A stretch of 64,000 bases of DNA from Prorocentrum cordatum. Lineage: Eukaryota > Sar > Dinophyceae > Prorocentrales > Prorocentraceae. The stretch spans positions 1 through 64,000 of the forward strand of contig CAUYUJ010013958.1 of NCBI GenBank assembly GCA_963575745.1, read 5' to 3'. Shown piece by piece: positions 22,221-31,602 of this stretch; within the stretch, counting starts at the first letter, position 1; the number at the start of each line of letters is the position of its first letter. The notes beneath the pieces were generated by a model that saw nothing but the letters and a program-made list of their open reading frames with translations, had not been told where the DNA came from and did no database searches. The translations under genes and the position numbers were made by a program.

Positions 22221-23405
22221 TCTCTTGCTGGCCATCTCCTTCTCGGGTAAGTCGTCCAGCATCTCGAAGGATTCCGAGGACGGGTCGTTCGCCAGTCTCT
22301 TCAGGACCTTGGACAGCATCCGCCTCCACCTCATGTAGATCACCTCCGACCTGCACAGCCAACTGACCTCTGGGCTCGCCGACCTGGGAATCATGCACTC
22401 GGGGAGGCCTGCTTGTGGCTGGTCGTTCTTCCGACGAGGTGGACGGTAGTTCTGCACGAAGTTCGGCGACGGGTACCCGGCCTCCTCCAGCCGACATTTG
22501 TGGGTCTGGCCTCCCGTGCACGAACACCCGTTCCGCTTGCGACCTGGTTGGCCGCAGCAGCTGCACCTCTGAAATCCCGGCGCCTTGGACTTGGCCGCCT
22601 GGACGAGGGTGGCGGTCGGATTCGATCCAGCAGCATTCGTGGTCACGTCCTTTGGGGGTTCAGAAGCGAACTCGCCTTGGATGACCCTGGCCTCGGACTG
22701 GATCTGAGCTGACGTCGACGCACTCGCCTCGGCTGTTGTTGGCAGCTTTGACGTGAAAGGAGTCTTTCTGCGATCTCACGGACGCTCCGTAGTAGGGGAT
22801 GGCGGCGGTGGCACACCCGAAGGCGACGAGATGTGCCACGGCGGCATGACATCCGCTGGATATGGAAGCGTAGATGAATATCGAGGAGCTCCTCCTGATT
22901 GAACGCCCTTTCGAGCCGAAAGAGCTCGGTGCGCATCAAAATCGTCAGGATCAGGAGGAGGCTCAGATTGCCGTGTCGGGAGTTCCGTACTCGTACTAGT
23001 CTGCGCTCTTGGAGATGTCTCGGTTTCTCTGATCGTTGCTCTCGAACTCTTGGTCCCCGAAGATGGTCCCCAAGATGCCCTCGTAGGAGATGCTGTAGGA
23101 GATCTCGAGAGGCTGGGGGGTGTAGGAGCAGGCCCAGGGGGTGCAGCTAGGACATCCTGACCCCCGTCAGCGTCTTCGAACTTCGGGAACTCTGAGGATC
23201 TCTCGAGGGTGTGAGGCTTTTCTGGAGTCTTCTTGGGCCCCCCCGATGGACTAGAGGAAAGAACTTTTCTCGGATCCACCAGGGGGCAGGCCCCCGCGCC
23301 AGCCGCGGGCGCCAGCGCCAGCACCGCCTCGTCCGCGACCGCGGACGTCTTAGCCTCATCCTCCAGGGCGCTGCACTGTGTGATCCCGACGATGTTCGGG
23401 AGGCT
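22203..23405 (-). pseudogene. copia gag-pol linker with Cys-rich motif, broken by a stop
   Basis: The gag frame stays open past its TAA (SLPNIVGITQCSALEDEAK and on) through a Ser/Pro-rich linker, meets a TGA at 22776-22778, and continues through a Cys cluster (CSCCGQPG, then CSCTGG and HKC, about 22490-22570) to a stop at 22203. The last in-frame peptide, LDDLPEKEMASKRGREC, borders the start of pol homology in the -1 frame. The pattern fits one ancestral polyprotein with three lesions; programmed recoding is possible, but I see no canonical slippery heptamer. Confidence 0.75.
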
Positions 23406-25022
23406 TTAGGGGATGTTCTGCCACCGCGTCGGAGTCGTCACGTTGATGGCGAGGTGGCCACTGGGCATCTTCCGGCACTGGAAGACGTGATGTGAGATCT
23501 TCGGCAGCATCATGTAGCCGTTACCGCAGTCGATGAGGGCGTTGGTATGATCAGGGCCCAGCCTTTCCATGCCGATCAGCAGTGGCACCTTGTTGTCCAT
23601 GATCGAGATCTCGATCTTCTCCTGGCCGTCGCCGAGAAAGATGGCACCCGTCATGGTGCCCATCGAGCTCTTGCGCCTGCCGTCGCCGAAAGTGAAGTAC
23701 CGCGTCCGCTCCACCACGTCGAACAGTATGTTGTGCTTCTCCTCCATGTCGTAGATGAGGTGCTCGGCCATCGTCACACCGATGAGGCTCCTCGTGGCGC
23801 CGCAGTCGAGGATCGCCCAGATGCCGCCCACGTCGTCCAAGAGAAGCACCAGGTCGCCGAGCTCTAGAAGCGCAAACGAGGTCATCTCGTTGGGCTGTGG
23901 CTTGCCGCGGTCCTTCGTCCTCTCGGGGCAGTCCTTCGCCTGGTGTCCGAACTTGCGGCAAGCTAGACATCTCATCCTACGCCTGTCACGCGCAGGTTCT
24001 TGACCACCGTCCTGACGAGAAGACCGTTGACCATCGTGACGAGAAGAGCGTTGGCCACCACGTAGTTGTCGAGGACGAGGGGGTCCCTCCGCTGGTCGAG
24101 GAGCGAGCACGGGGTAGTATTCCCTCGCCACCTTGAGCTTCCTGATGAGGTCCCTCGCGTCCTTGAAGTTCCTGCCCAGCTGCCTGAACTCCGCGTAGAG
24201 GCCGTCCTCGTAGTCGTCGACAAGCTCGGAGTCTTCGAAGAGGGTCGAGTCCTCCTCGTCCGCTAAGTTCACCAGCTGGTGCACGATGTCCGCGATCTCG
24301 GACCTGTCCTCGAAGTCGTGGTCCTCCTGCTCGGCCTCCTCGGCCTCGCCGAAGAACCCCGCGCGCCTGTCCTTCTTCTCGCGGACCCCGTCGATCTCCT
24401 TTAGCGCTTCCAGCGGGTACCTCGTGCACAGCGCCTTGTACGTCCTGCCGAAGTCGCAGTCGCCGCCCGCCGTAGCGGTGATCTCGCCCCTTGCCACAGG
24501 GCTCAGGCGCGATCGGCGGAGGTACCACCACGTCCTCAGAGGCGCTGCGACGACCTCCTCGTCCGAGCTGTCCACCGCCTTCAGCTGCGACACGAGGTCA
24601 CGCTCGTGCGCCTCCCAGCGCGCCGTCCAGTCGGGGAAGCCCTCACCCGGCTCCCGCTGGAGCTTGTTGAAGAACTTCTCAGCTGAGTTCCCCATCTCGT
24701 TCACGTTGGACAGGTCGAGCTTCGACAAGAGGAAGTCGAAGACTCGTTGCCATCCTGTCAGCTTGCCCTCGTCGGTGACTTCGTCGATCTTGTCGATGTC
24801 TGGGCACGCCTGTGCCAGTCTGCGTGTTCTTGCCCCCAGCGCTCTCACCAGCTGGGGTCCCACCACGTACCTGTCCTGCATCTTATAGCTCTTGCTGAAG
24901 AGCCCGACGTCGAACTTGTATGCCAGCTGCTTGTCGGGCTCTCCGTCCCATGATGGGACGTCCAATCGGAGTGCTGCTGAGCCGCCAGCAGCTCCTCCGG
25001 TCGTAGTCGCACCACTCGACAT
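23406..25022 (-). CDS. gag: copia gag with zinc knuckle and aspartic protease
   Basis: The first ATG is at 25022 (minus), about 70 bases downstream of the primer site. The capsid-like N-terminal half is helical and charged. A CCHC zinc knuckle, C-x2-C-x4-H-x4-C (CLACRKFGHQAKDC), near residue 352 binds RNA. The protease follows with active-site DCGA (AILDCGATRSLIG, D near residue 406) in place of the common DSGA/DTGA, and a later LIG that fits the second conserved glycine motif. Gag packages the element RNA into cytoplasmic particles and the protease processes the polyprotein. Here the frame ends in TAA shortly after the protease. The following frame is still coding-like, so the stop may be a mutation. 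Confidence 0.88.
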   Translation of the reverse strand: MSSGATTTGGAAGGSAALRLDVPSWDGEPDKQLAYKFDVGLFSKSYKMQDRYVVGPQLVRALGARTRRLAQACPDIDKIDEVTDEGKLTGWQRVFDFLLSKLDLSNVNEMGNSAEKFFNKLQREPGEGFPDWTARWEAHERDLVSQLKAVDSSDEEVVAAPLRTWWYLRRSRLSPVARGEITATAGGDCDFGRTYKALCTRYPLEALKEIDGVREKKDRRAGFFGEAEEAEQEDHDFEDRSEIADIVHQLVNLADEEDSTLFEDSELVDDYEDGLYAEFRQLGRNFKDARDLIRKLKVAREYYPVLAPRPAEGPPRPRQLRGGQRSSRHDGQRSSRQDGGQEPARDRRRMRCLACRKFGHQAKDCPERTKDRGKPQPNEMTSFALLELGDLVLLLDDVGGIWAILDCGATRSLIGVTMAEHLIYDMEEKHNILFDVVERTRYFTFGDGRRKSSMGTMTGAIFLGDGQEKIEISIMDNKVPLLIGMERLGPDHTNALIDCGNGYMMLPKISHHVFQCRKMPSGHLAINVTTPTRWQNIP

Positions 25023-25029
25023 TGTTGTC

Positions 25030-25091
25030 GTCGATCGTGATCGCCACAATGTAGACCGTGGTCGATCGTGATCGCCACAATGTAGACCGTG
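25030..25091 (-). repeat. 31-bp perfect tandem repeat in the element leader
   Basis: Two identical 31-bp copies (25030-25060 and 25061-25091, starting GTCGATCGTGATCGCCACAA) between the primer site and the gag ATG. Each contains the palindrome CGATCGTGATCG. It may be a recent slippage product or a packaging or translation signal. Confidence 0.85.
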
Positions 25092-25093
25092 GT

Positions 25094-25116
25094 CGTAACT
25101 CTGCTCCCGCTACCAA
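25094..25116 (-). other. Primer-binding site (initiator tRNA type)
   Basis: The sense strand directly after the 5' LTR reads TTGGTAGCGGGAGCAGAG. TGGTAGC is complementary to a tRNA 3' end with GCTACCA, as in the initiator-Met tRNAs that prime many copia elements. Its position fixes the element's orientation as minus. Confidence 0.75.
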
Positions 25117-25372
25117 TCTGAATACAAGGGCACCCTGGAGCCCTTCTCGTCACCGTCGTCAGTGACGTCAGCCTCTGAGTAAAATGAAGAATGTGATGCG
25201 AACCCTTTTCGCTATGAATCTCGGCGGCGCGCCAACCCGCGCCGTCCTGGGGCGGCACTCCGCCCGCGATATGAAACCCACCCGCCCACTGCCGAGCCAA
25301 ACAGGCTGCAGGGACGGGAGACTCGAGCAGACCCCTCACGATATGTCCAACATGAACATCCTCGAAATCAGA
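25117..25372 (-). repeat. 5' LTR (right) of copia element
   Basis: 256 bp, 253 identical to the left LTR. In sense orientation it should hold the promoter and transcription start. I see no obvious TATA box, as is common in dinoflagellates. Confidence 0.95.
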
Positions 25373-25377
25373 AAGAG
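25373..25377. other. Target-site duplication, right
   Basis: AAGAG, the partner of 17441-17445. The filler of copy B continues with GGTGCCAACACGG exactly as in copy A. Confidence 0.9.
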
Positions 25378-26534
25378 GGTGCCAACACGGCCCCTGCTGG
25401 GCCCAGGACGGCCCAAGGAGGCGCACAGGAGGGGCCCAAGACGACTCCAAGGCGGCCCCCTCACGGTCCCAGACGGCTCCAAGACAGCCCCACGAGGACC
25501 TCGATGGGACCAGGACGGCCTACGGACGCGCCCATGAGGGGCCCACGACGAACCAAGACGGCCCCATCACGGCAAACGGCGCCCTCAAGACGGGCATGGA
25601 CGGCTCCAAGACGGCCCTTTGAGGGAGCCAACGCGGCCCCACACCCTTCGGGCGCACACTTGCCGGGGCTGGGAGCTTGCGACAAGTCTCCCACATCCAC
25701 TGTCCTGCCCCATTCTGTTCGCCTGGAGGCCTCCTCCAACCCTGTGGGCGAACAAGAGGAAACCCAGCGGGCCGCCAACCCTGGGGCCCGTGGGCCCCGC
25801 GCCGCCTGGGCAGAAGACGAACGCGGGGTCTGACAGGCCAGCTACCGCCCCCCTTTGCCCGATATGCTGTGCCATTCTGTTCCCCCAGGGGCCTTGGCAA
25901 ACTCTTCGGGCCAAGCATACCGGACCCCTGGGACAGCAGCCACTTGATATGACCATGGGACCTCTCCGCATTCTTCGGACGAGCACCTGGGGGGCCCAGG
26001 ATATTCGGACAAGTCTTCCCCATTCCTTGCCCTGTCCCGTTCTGTTCGCCCGAAGGCCTCCACAGACCTTCTGGGCGAACAGAATGGGACATGGCGAACA
26101 AACCCTCCCGTTGGCGGTGATGCGACTGGAACGCACCATCAAGGCGCGCCCGGAGGTGATGGCCTACCCAACAGCGGTTTCTCTAACTATTTTACAGGAT
26201 TTCAAATTTTCTTGAAGCTCTCTTGGGCCCTCCCTGTAGATCCTTGCGAGCCTCCCCGGCGCTTTCGGTGGCTTTCCCCGATGGTCTCCCGAGCCCTTCC
26301 CCAAGCGCTCCTGAGACGCCTCAGATGGGCTTCGACTTCGACGCACATCCCCGAGAGACTTCGAAACTGTCCTCAATAGGAGGGGGGTGAACGAGCAGTG
26401 CGCTGGGCCAAGCTGCTGGAGCGCTGCAAGAGCTCGGACACGAAGGCGCGGTCTCGCTGCCGCCGCCCGAGCCGCCGCCGTGTTGTAGATTTTCGGTACA
26501 ATCTGCGCCGTTCCTCCGAGAACCATTCCAGAAA
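25378..26534 (+). repeat. 3.1-kb tandem unit, copy B, right part
   Basis: Continuation of copy B after the copia insertion, matching copy A from about 14388. It holds the hairpin repeats (25.64-26.10 kb), module III (26154-26232) and leader module L (26361-26534), and ends at the PPR cassette at 26535. Confidence 0.9.
26361..26534 (+). repeat. Leader module L, copy 2
   Basis: Here one frame is open from just after a TGA near 26392 through the PPR cassette: SALGQAAGALQELGHEG, a proline run, FLREPFQKDVVDGVHG. If any copy of the module is translated with its PPR, this is the best candidate. No ATG lies at a convincing start in this frame. Confidence 0.55.
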
Positions 26535-26935
26535 GATGTCGTGGACGGAGTCCACGGGTCAGCCCTAGTCAGCTACAACGCTGGGATCAGCGCGTGCGAG
26601 AAGGGCGAGCAGTGGCAGCGGGCACTCGTGCTGCTCAGCGAGATGCGGGAGGCAAGGCTAGAGTCTGACGTCATCAGCTACAGCGCTGGGATCAGCGCGT
26701 GCGAGAAGGGCGAGCAGTGGCAGCATGCTCTGGCACTACTCAGCGAGATGCGGGACGCGAAGCTAGAGCCCAACGCCGTAAGCTACAATGCTGGGATCAG
26801 TGCGTGCGAGAAGTGCGTGCAGTGGCAGCAGGCACTGGTGCTTCTCAGCGAGATATGCGAGACGAAGCTTGAGGCCAACGTCATCGCTCCTACAATGCAA
26901 GAGCCCGCGCGCGCCGGAGAGTTATGCGCATCAAT
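26535..26935 (+). CDS. Three-motif PPR segment (cassette 10), partial
   Basis: The best run in the first half of the window: after DVVDGVHGSALV come three consecutive 35-residue PPR motifs (SYNAGISACEKGEQWQRA.., SYSAGISACEKGEQWQHA.., SYNAGISACEKCVQWQQA..), each ending K/RLExxVIS-like. PPR arrays bind RNA one base per motif, with specificity set by residues 5 and 35 (here mostly N/S and the residue before S). The open frame continues past 26900 into low-complexity sequence. With only three motifs and no targeting signal, it is either one exon of a split gene or a decaying copy. Confidence 0.6.
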
Positions 26936-27470
26936 CGCATTTGTTGTCTTCAGGAGGCCCCTGGAGGCCGAAAGGCGCTCCTGGGCCAGCCTGGACAGCC
27001 CTGCGGGCCTCGAGCCACGCCCCTATACGGCCCAACAGGAATCAAAAACGGCCATAGAGGAGCCCAAGACGGCCCCAAGACGGCTTCAGTTCGCTGGACG
27101 ACGGCTCAGGCGGCCCCCAAGACGCCACAAGAGACGTCCAAAATGGCCCTCAAGACAACCCCGAAAGGCCAAGCCTCTTCTCATGCCTCCCTCGTCGCTC
27201 CTTGCTCCTCGCCCCGTGCCTCCCTCTTTTCGCTGCTGGCTCCAACCTTCGCCCCTCGCGTCTCCCTTCTGGGTACTGGCGTCTGCTCACTTCCTCCTCT
27301 TCGGCTCTCCCTCATCCCTCACCAATCATCTCTCCTCGAGCATCGCTCGTCCCTTCTCGCTCCGCACTCCTTGCTGATCGCTTCTCGGTGATCGCTCCTC
27401 ACTTCCCCAACCTCCCCGCTCGACCCTGACTCCTCGTTCCTTGATCCTCGCTCCTCGCTCCACTCACGAG
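26936..27470 (+). repeat. Mixed filler and (GCTCCTCGC)-type pyrimidine repeat
   Basis: Starts as filler, then from about 27180 is a degenerate CTCGCTCCTTGCTCCTCGCC repeat. It is Ser/Leu/Pro-rich in every frame. I see no gene. Confidence 0.5.
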
Positions 27471-27894
27471 CTACATGCTGTGCCATCTACCAAGGGTACC
27501 AAGAAGCAGCACTCTGCAGCCTCAAGCAGCAACAGCGAACAATTGCAGTCCGCAGCAGGCAACAGCAGCACAGCAAACTAGCAGCAGAAGCAGCACGCCG
27601 CAGGCAGCAGCACCCTGCAGCTGCAGGCAGCAACTGCAGAGGCGACTCCAGGGCGGAGTGGGCTCGACTCCATGGCGGGCGCGGCGCCCGAACTAGACTG
27701 CGTGCGCTGAGAAGTACGCCGCATCGTGATGCTGCGCGCGGGGAGCGTGCAGGCGCCGCGCCGCGTGACGCGACCAACGACGCGGCCGCCGTCGTAGCTG
27801 CCGCGAGCGCCGTCGTCGCAGCCGCCGCCGTCGTCGCTGCCGCCGACGCCGTCGCCGTCCTCGCCGCTGCCGCCGTCGGGCAGATGGCCAGTAG
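27471..27894. repeat. CAGCAG-type and GCCGTCGTC-type simple sequence
   Basis: 27500-27650 is a degenerate CAGCAG repeat, similar to 48250-48420. 27770-27885 is a GCC/GTC repeat. The only non-repetitive part, about 27655-27770, shows no recognisable family. Confidence 0.55.
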
Positions 27895-28735
27895 GCCATG
27901 GGTCAGCCCTCGTCTTCTCTCCTGCAGTGCAGCGCTCTCTGCGCGCGAGAAGGCCCCGTGCTCCCAAAGGGCCGCCTGGGGCCCTCCGGGGCGCCCCGCG
28001 GGCCGCCCCGGGCTCTCCGAGGCGGCTCCGGGGCAGAGGAGGAGGAGGAGGAGGAGGAGGAGGAGGAGGAGGAGGAGGAGGCCCCAAGGCGCCGGACGCC
28101 TCAAGAGAACCCCGAGCGAGCCGAAGGATGGCCCCAGGGGCCTCCAAGGCAGGCCAGGAGGCTCCGTAGACGGCCCAGGAGGACCCCCAGGAGAGCCACG
28201 AGAGGCAAACATCGTTTCAGGGGACAGGCCTGTAGGGGCAGAGGCCCGACTTGGGGCTGGGGCGGCCTCTTGCAGGCCTGGCTTTGAGGTGGAGGAGTCT
28301 TGCCAAGGGTCCCGGCCAAGGCGTTTCGTCTGGGCTTGCCAACGGGGACGGCTGGTCCGCGGAGAAGCGAATCGTTTCATCCCCTCCGGGAAACGTATAT
28401 TTTCCCCATGTCCCTATGTCTGCTCTTTTCGCCTGCGCAGTCCCCAAGACGGCTTCGCAGGCCCCCAAGACCGCCCCAAGATTCCCCCAGGAGGGCCTTC
28501 AAACGGCCCGAGACGGCCCTGGGACGGCTCCAGAGGCGCCCGAGACGGCCCAAGAGGCACCCCAGACAGCCCCAAGAGCGCCCAATAACAGCCCAAGATG
28601 GCCCCAAGACGGCCCCAAGACCGCCCGAGAGGCACCCCAGACGGCCCCACATCGCCCCCAGACGGCCCCGGAGGCACCCCAGACGGCCCAAGAGGGCCCC
28701 AAGAAACCCGCAGGAGAACGAAAAGAGGCCTCTTA
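27895..28735 (+). repeat. Seed cassette 11 and filler block
   Basis: A weak cassette (CATGGGTCAGCCCTCGTCTT ... TGCGCGCGAGAAGGCC) followed by a GGA tract at 28038-28082, filler, and a T-rich module at about 28365-28445 (AATCGTTTCATCCCC ... TCCCCAAGACGG). No gene. Confidence 0.5.
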
Positions 28736-28973
28736 GCTGCCCCCAAGAGGCCTTCGATGCTTCTCTCTTGAGGAGCGTCGGCGACTGACGATCGAAGATC
28801 GACGGGATGAAGGCTCGAGGGACGAGGAGGAGGACGCCCACAATTGCCCCACAAGCCGGCAGGACCCACCGAGATGTCCCGAGCATGACCCGAAAGAAGT
28901 CCCCAGAGGGTCCAGACATACTGAGACGGCGCCTAACGAAGACCGACGGGATGCAGGATCCAGGGGAGGATTT
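28736..28973 (+). repeat. RDVPSM module, copy 1
   Basis: Non-filler segment whose + frame reads HRDVPSMTRKKSPEGPD and RRRLT. A diverged copy at 32705-32815 reads HRDVPSMPRRRSQECPD and RRLLT. Keeping one frame across a clear divergence suggests some coding history, but the segment is short and I recognise no family. Confidence 0.4.
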
Positions 28974-29151
28974 CGAAATTGCCCCCAATAGGAGGGGGGC
29001 GAACGAGCCGTTCACCAGTGCCGAGCTGCTGGAGCGCTGCAAGAGCTCGGTCACGAAGGTGCGGTCGCGCTGCCGCCGCCCCGGCCGCCGCCGTGCTTCT
29101 AGAGGTTTTCGGCAACATCTCCGTCGCTCCTCCGGGAGCTATTCCACAAAG
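28974..29151 (+). repeat. Leader module L, copy 3
   Basis: Diverged copy of the 15361 and 26361 modules (ELLERCKSSVTKVRSR in one frame). In the PPR frame a TAG interrupts it (CF then stop), so here it cannot be read through into the PPR. Confidence 0.55.
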
Positions 29152-29300
29152 GTGTCGTGGGCGGAGTTCGTGGGTCAGCCTTAGTCAGCTACAAGGCCGG
29201 GATCAGCGCGTGTGGAAAAGGCGAGCAGTGGCAGTGGGCGCTGGCGCTGCTCAGCGAGATGTGGGAGGCGAAGCTGGAGCTCGACGCAATCTACCCTACA
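29152..29300 (+). pseudogene. Single PPR motif (cassette 12)
   Basis: VVGGVRGSALV then one PPR motif (SYKAGISACGKGEQWQWALALLSEMWEAKLELDAI). The palindrome has decayed (GTGGGCGGAGTTCGTGGG). It runs into filler after YPTAQG, so it is a broken copy. Confidence 0.55.
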
Positions 29301-30207
29301 GCACAAGGAGCAGCGCGTGGTGCACTGCTCTGGTGGCAGCGGTCGGGAGGGCCCGCCGGGAGGGCCTGCGCCTCCCAGACGGCCCAAGCGAGTCCAAGGT
29401 CCACGAGGCCTCCAAGTTCGCCGAAGATGCCCCCGACGCGGCCGAGGACTGCCTCAATACTTTCATATTGCCCAAGATGGCGTCCAGACGGCCTCAGAGG
29501 GGCAGCCCAAGACGGCTTCCAGACAGCCGCAATACCTTCCAACAGGCTCCTAGAGCGCTCCAAGAGTATGCCCAGCAGGGCCTTCCAGTGCTAAACGATA
29601 GTGTTTCTGCTGGGTCGTTTGAATTTTCGAGCACTCCCGACTTTGAGGCCCTTGCAGCGTCCACGACGGCCCAACAGCTCCCAAGATCGCCCCAGGCAGG
29701 GCCAAGAGGCCTCTGAAGAGAATCTCAACGCGGCTCGCCCCTAGACGGCCCAAGACGGCCCTGTTGGGGCCAGGCCAGGAGGCCGTGCCATCTGGAGGCG
29801 GTTCCACGACCTCCCGGGGCGGCCCAGGGCCCTCTCAGCCCTGCGCCTGGATTTTTTTTGCCAAAGCAATCCTCGCGGCCATGCTTGATTGATATATCCT
29901 CTGGTGTGATGTGGTCTGATCACAACGAAAACTGCCAGAACACTAGGTTCAGACGGCTTGGTTGCTGGGTTTTGTCTGGCAGCCCTGCGCCTGGAGGCTG
30001 GGACCATGTGATGTGAGGAAATGCGGCATGTTTCCTCACATGGTTCTGGCGCCCTGGAGCTGCTCCTGAAGGCCTCCCGGGTGCCATCTGGGAGCGGTTC
30101 CTGGTGCGTCCGGGGCGGCCTCCGGCCCAAGAGGCGCCCAAGAAGACCCAAGATGGCCCAGAGATGGGTCGTTGCGTTCCCTTGCCAGGGCAGATGCGGA
30201 TTTGCTC
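29301..30207 (+). repeat. Filler block with non-filler core 29830-30060
   Basis: Filler on both sides. The core contains a direct repeat AGCCCTGCGCCTGGA at about 29837 and 29991 and an imperfect hairpin at 30003-30042 (TGAGGAAA..TTTCCTCA flanked by CCATGTG/CACATGG). A T-rich segment near 29600-29660 resembles the T-rich modules. No gene. Confidence 0.5.
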
Positions 30208-30348
30208 CACGGGTGTACACTATAGTAAGCTACAACGCAGGGATTAGCGCGTGCGAGAAGTGCGAGCAGTGGAAATGGGCTGTAGCGCTGCTCAGCAAGA
30301 TGCGGGAGACGAAGCTTGAGCCCGACGTCATCTCTACTAAATTGCAGA
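30208..30348 (+). pseudogene. Single PPR motif (cassette 13)
   Basis: TIVSYNAGISACEKCEQWKW, ALLSKMRETKLEPDVIS, then a frame break and filler. One intact motif; no start or stop fits a gene. Confidence 0.55.
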
Positions 30349-30960
30349 CATACGCGCGCGCGAAGGACGCTGTCCCAACGGCTCGTCCAGCGCCCCGGCG
30401 GGCCTTCGGGGCGGCCCTGGGCCGCTTCAAGACGTCCCAAGGCGCTCCAAGACGCCCGAAGAGAGCCCCAAGAGCGCCTTAAGACGGTCAGAGACGCTCC
30501 CCAGGCCGCTCCAAGACGCCCAAGATAGCTGCAAGACAGTCCAAGAGACCGCCAAGACACCCTACGAGGGCCCCAAGAAGCAAGACTAATATTGCCGTTT
30601 TTTCTACAACGTCCAAGACGGCCCGAAAAGGCCCTCAAGATTGCCCAAGACGGCCCTAAAGGCCCCCAAGAGGGCCCCAAGACGGGCCACGACGGCCCCA
30701 GGGCGGCAAATGAGGCGCCCAAGATTGCCCCAGAGGACCCCACAATGGCCCGAAGAGAGGCTCGAGACGGCGCAAGACGGTTTCAAGACGGCCCGAGACA
30801 AGACCGTCCAAGAGGAGCCCAGATGGCCCAAGAGGGTCGCACAATGCTCCGAAGATCCCCAAAAGATCACCTGAGGGGCCCTCAACCAGCCCCGAAGAGG
30901 CCCCCAAAAGGCTTCAAAGCCGCCTCCAATAGAGGGGGCCCAGCGCCCCTGACACGCCCC
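30349..30960 (+). repeat. Phased filler block 6
   Basis: Purine-rich filler with a short T-rich module near 30585-30615 (ATATTGCCGTTTTTTCTAC, then AACGTCCAAGACGG). No gene. Confidence 0.6.
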
Positions 30961-31602
30961 AGAGACTTTCGCTTGCAACAGAAATCCAACAAAGCAGCCT
31001 CCCAAACCGTGGTTTCTTGTTGAATTCTTATTCGGTTTGAAGCCCTCTTGGAGCTCTTCTGAGCTCCCTTGGGAGCGCCCTGCGAGCTTCCCCCCGCGAT
31101 CCCAGAACCTTTCTGCGAGCTTCTCGGCCGCCCAATCAAGAGCCGCGGGCCCCATGGTGCCCAGGAGGGCGTCCAATTCAATAAACATCGAACAAGACGG
31201 CAAGTCCAACCCAACAGCAATTTTCGCTAAATTCTTGCGAAAATAAGAAAAACTCTTGGAGCCTTCTTGGGTGCCCTGCAAGCGGTGGACCGTAGAGGGG
31301 GGGTTATTCCAAGGTGGGGTTAGGGAGCGAACCCAGGATGCTCTTTCTGCAAACCTCTCGCCTGCCCATCAGGAGCCCTGGAGGCGCCAAGCAAGACGGC
31401 TCAAGCGAGCCTCGAGTGGTCCCCAAGAAAGCCCCAACAGGGCTCAAGGATTGCCACAGAGAGTCCAAGGCGCGCCCCACGACGACCCCAGACTCCCAGC
31501 GTGGCTCCAAGATGGACCGGGAGCGCCCGAAGAAAGCCCGCGAGGCCACCAGGACCGCGCAGGAGGTCCTTGCTGAGGGTCCCACGATGCCCAAATCTTG
31601 GA
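30961..31602. other. Spacer with module III copy and reversed filler
   Basis: Starts with a segment like the beginning of leader L (CCTCCAATAGAGGGGGC near 30915) and a palindrome CAAACCGTGGTTTC. Reversed-strand filler (CCCTCTTGGAGCTC) runs about 31050-31090 and module III 31195-31285. From 31330 it is weak filler. No gene is supported. Confidence 0.45.

Larger units (their letters stand above)
17446..25372 (-). mobile_element. Ty1/copia LTR retrotransposon, 7.93 kb, non-functional as sequenced
   Basis: Complete element in minus orientation: 256-bp LTRs, initiator-tRNA-type primer site next to the right (5') LTR, gag with zinc knuckle and aspartic protease, then integrase, reverse transcriptase and RNase H in the copia order (integrase before RT). 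The LTRs differ at only 3 of 256 positions, so the insertion is young. The coding region has two in-frame stops (23406-23408 TAA, 22776-22778 TGA) and a frame change near 22205-22240. An extra methyltransferase-like domain lies upstream of the integrase. It interrupts copy B of a tandem duplication, whose sister copy keeps the empty site. Confidence 0.95.

Noticed and set aside
22203-22566. First ~116 codons of the open frame ahead of copia pol as a real N-terminus
   Set aside because: The overlapping frame carries the Cys-rich motif and continues the gag-frame coding character. The pol-frame peptide there is compositionally a shadow, and its first codon is GTG.
30003-30042. The TGAGGAAA..TTTCCTCA hairpin as a transcription terminator
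   Set aside because: There is no T-run after it and bacterial-type terminators are not expected here. I list it only as an inverted repeat.
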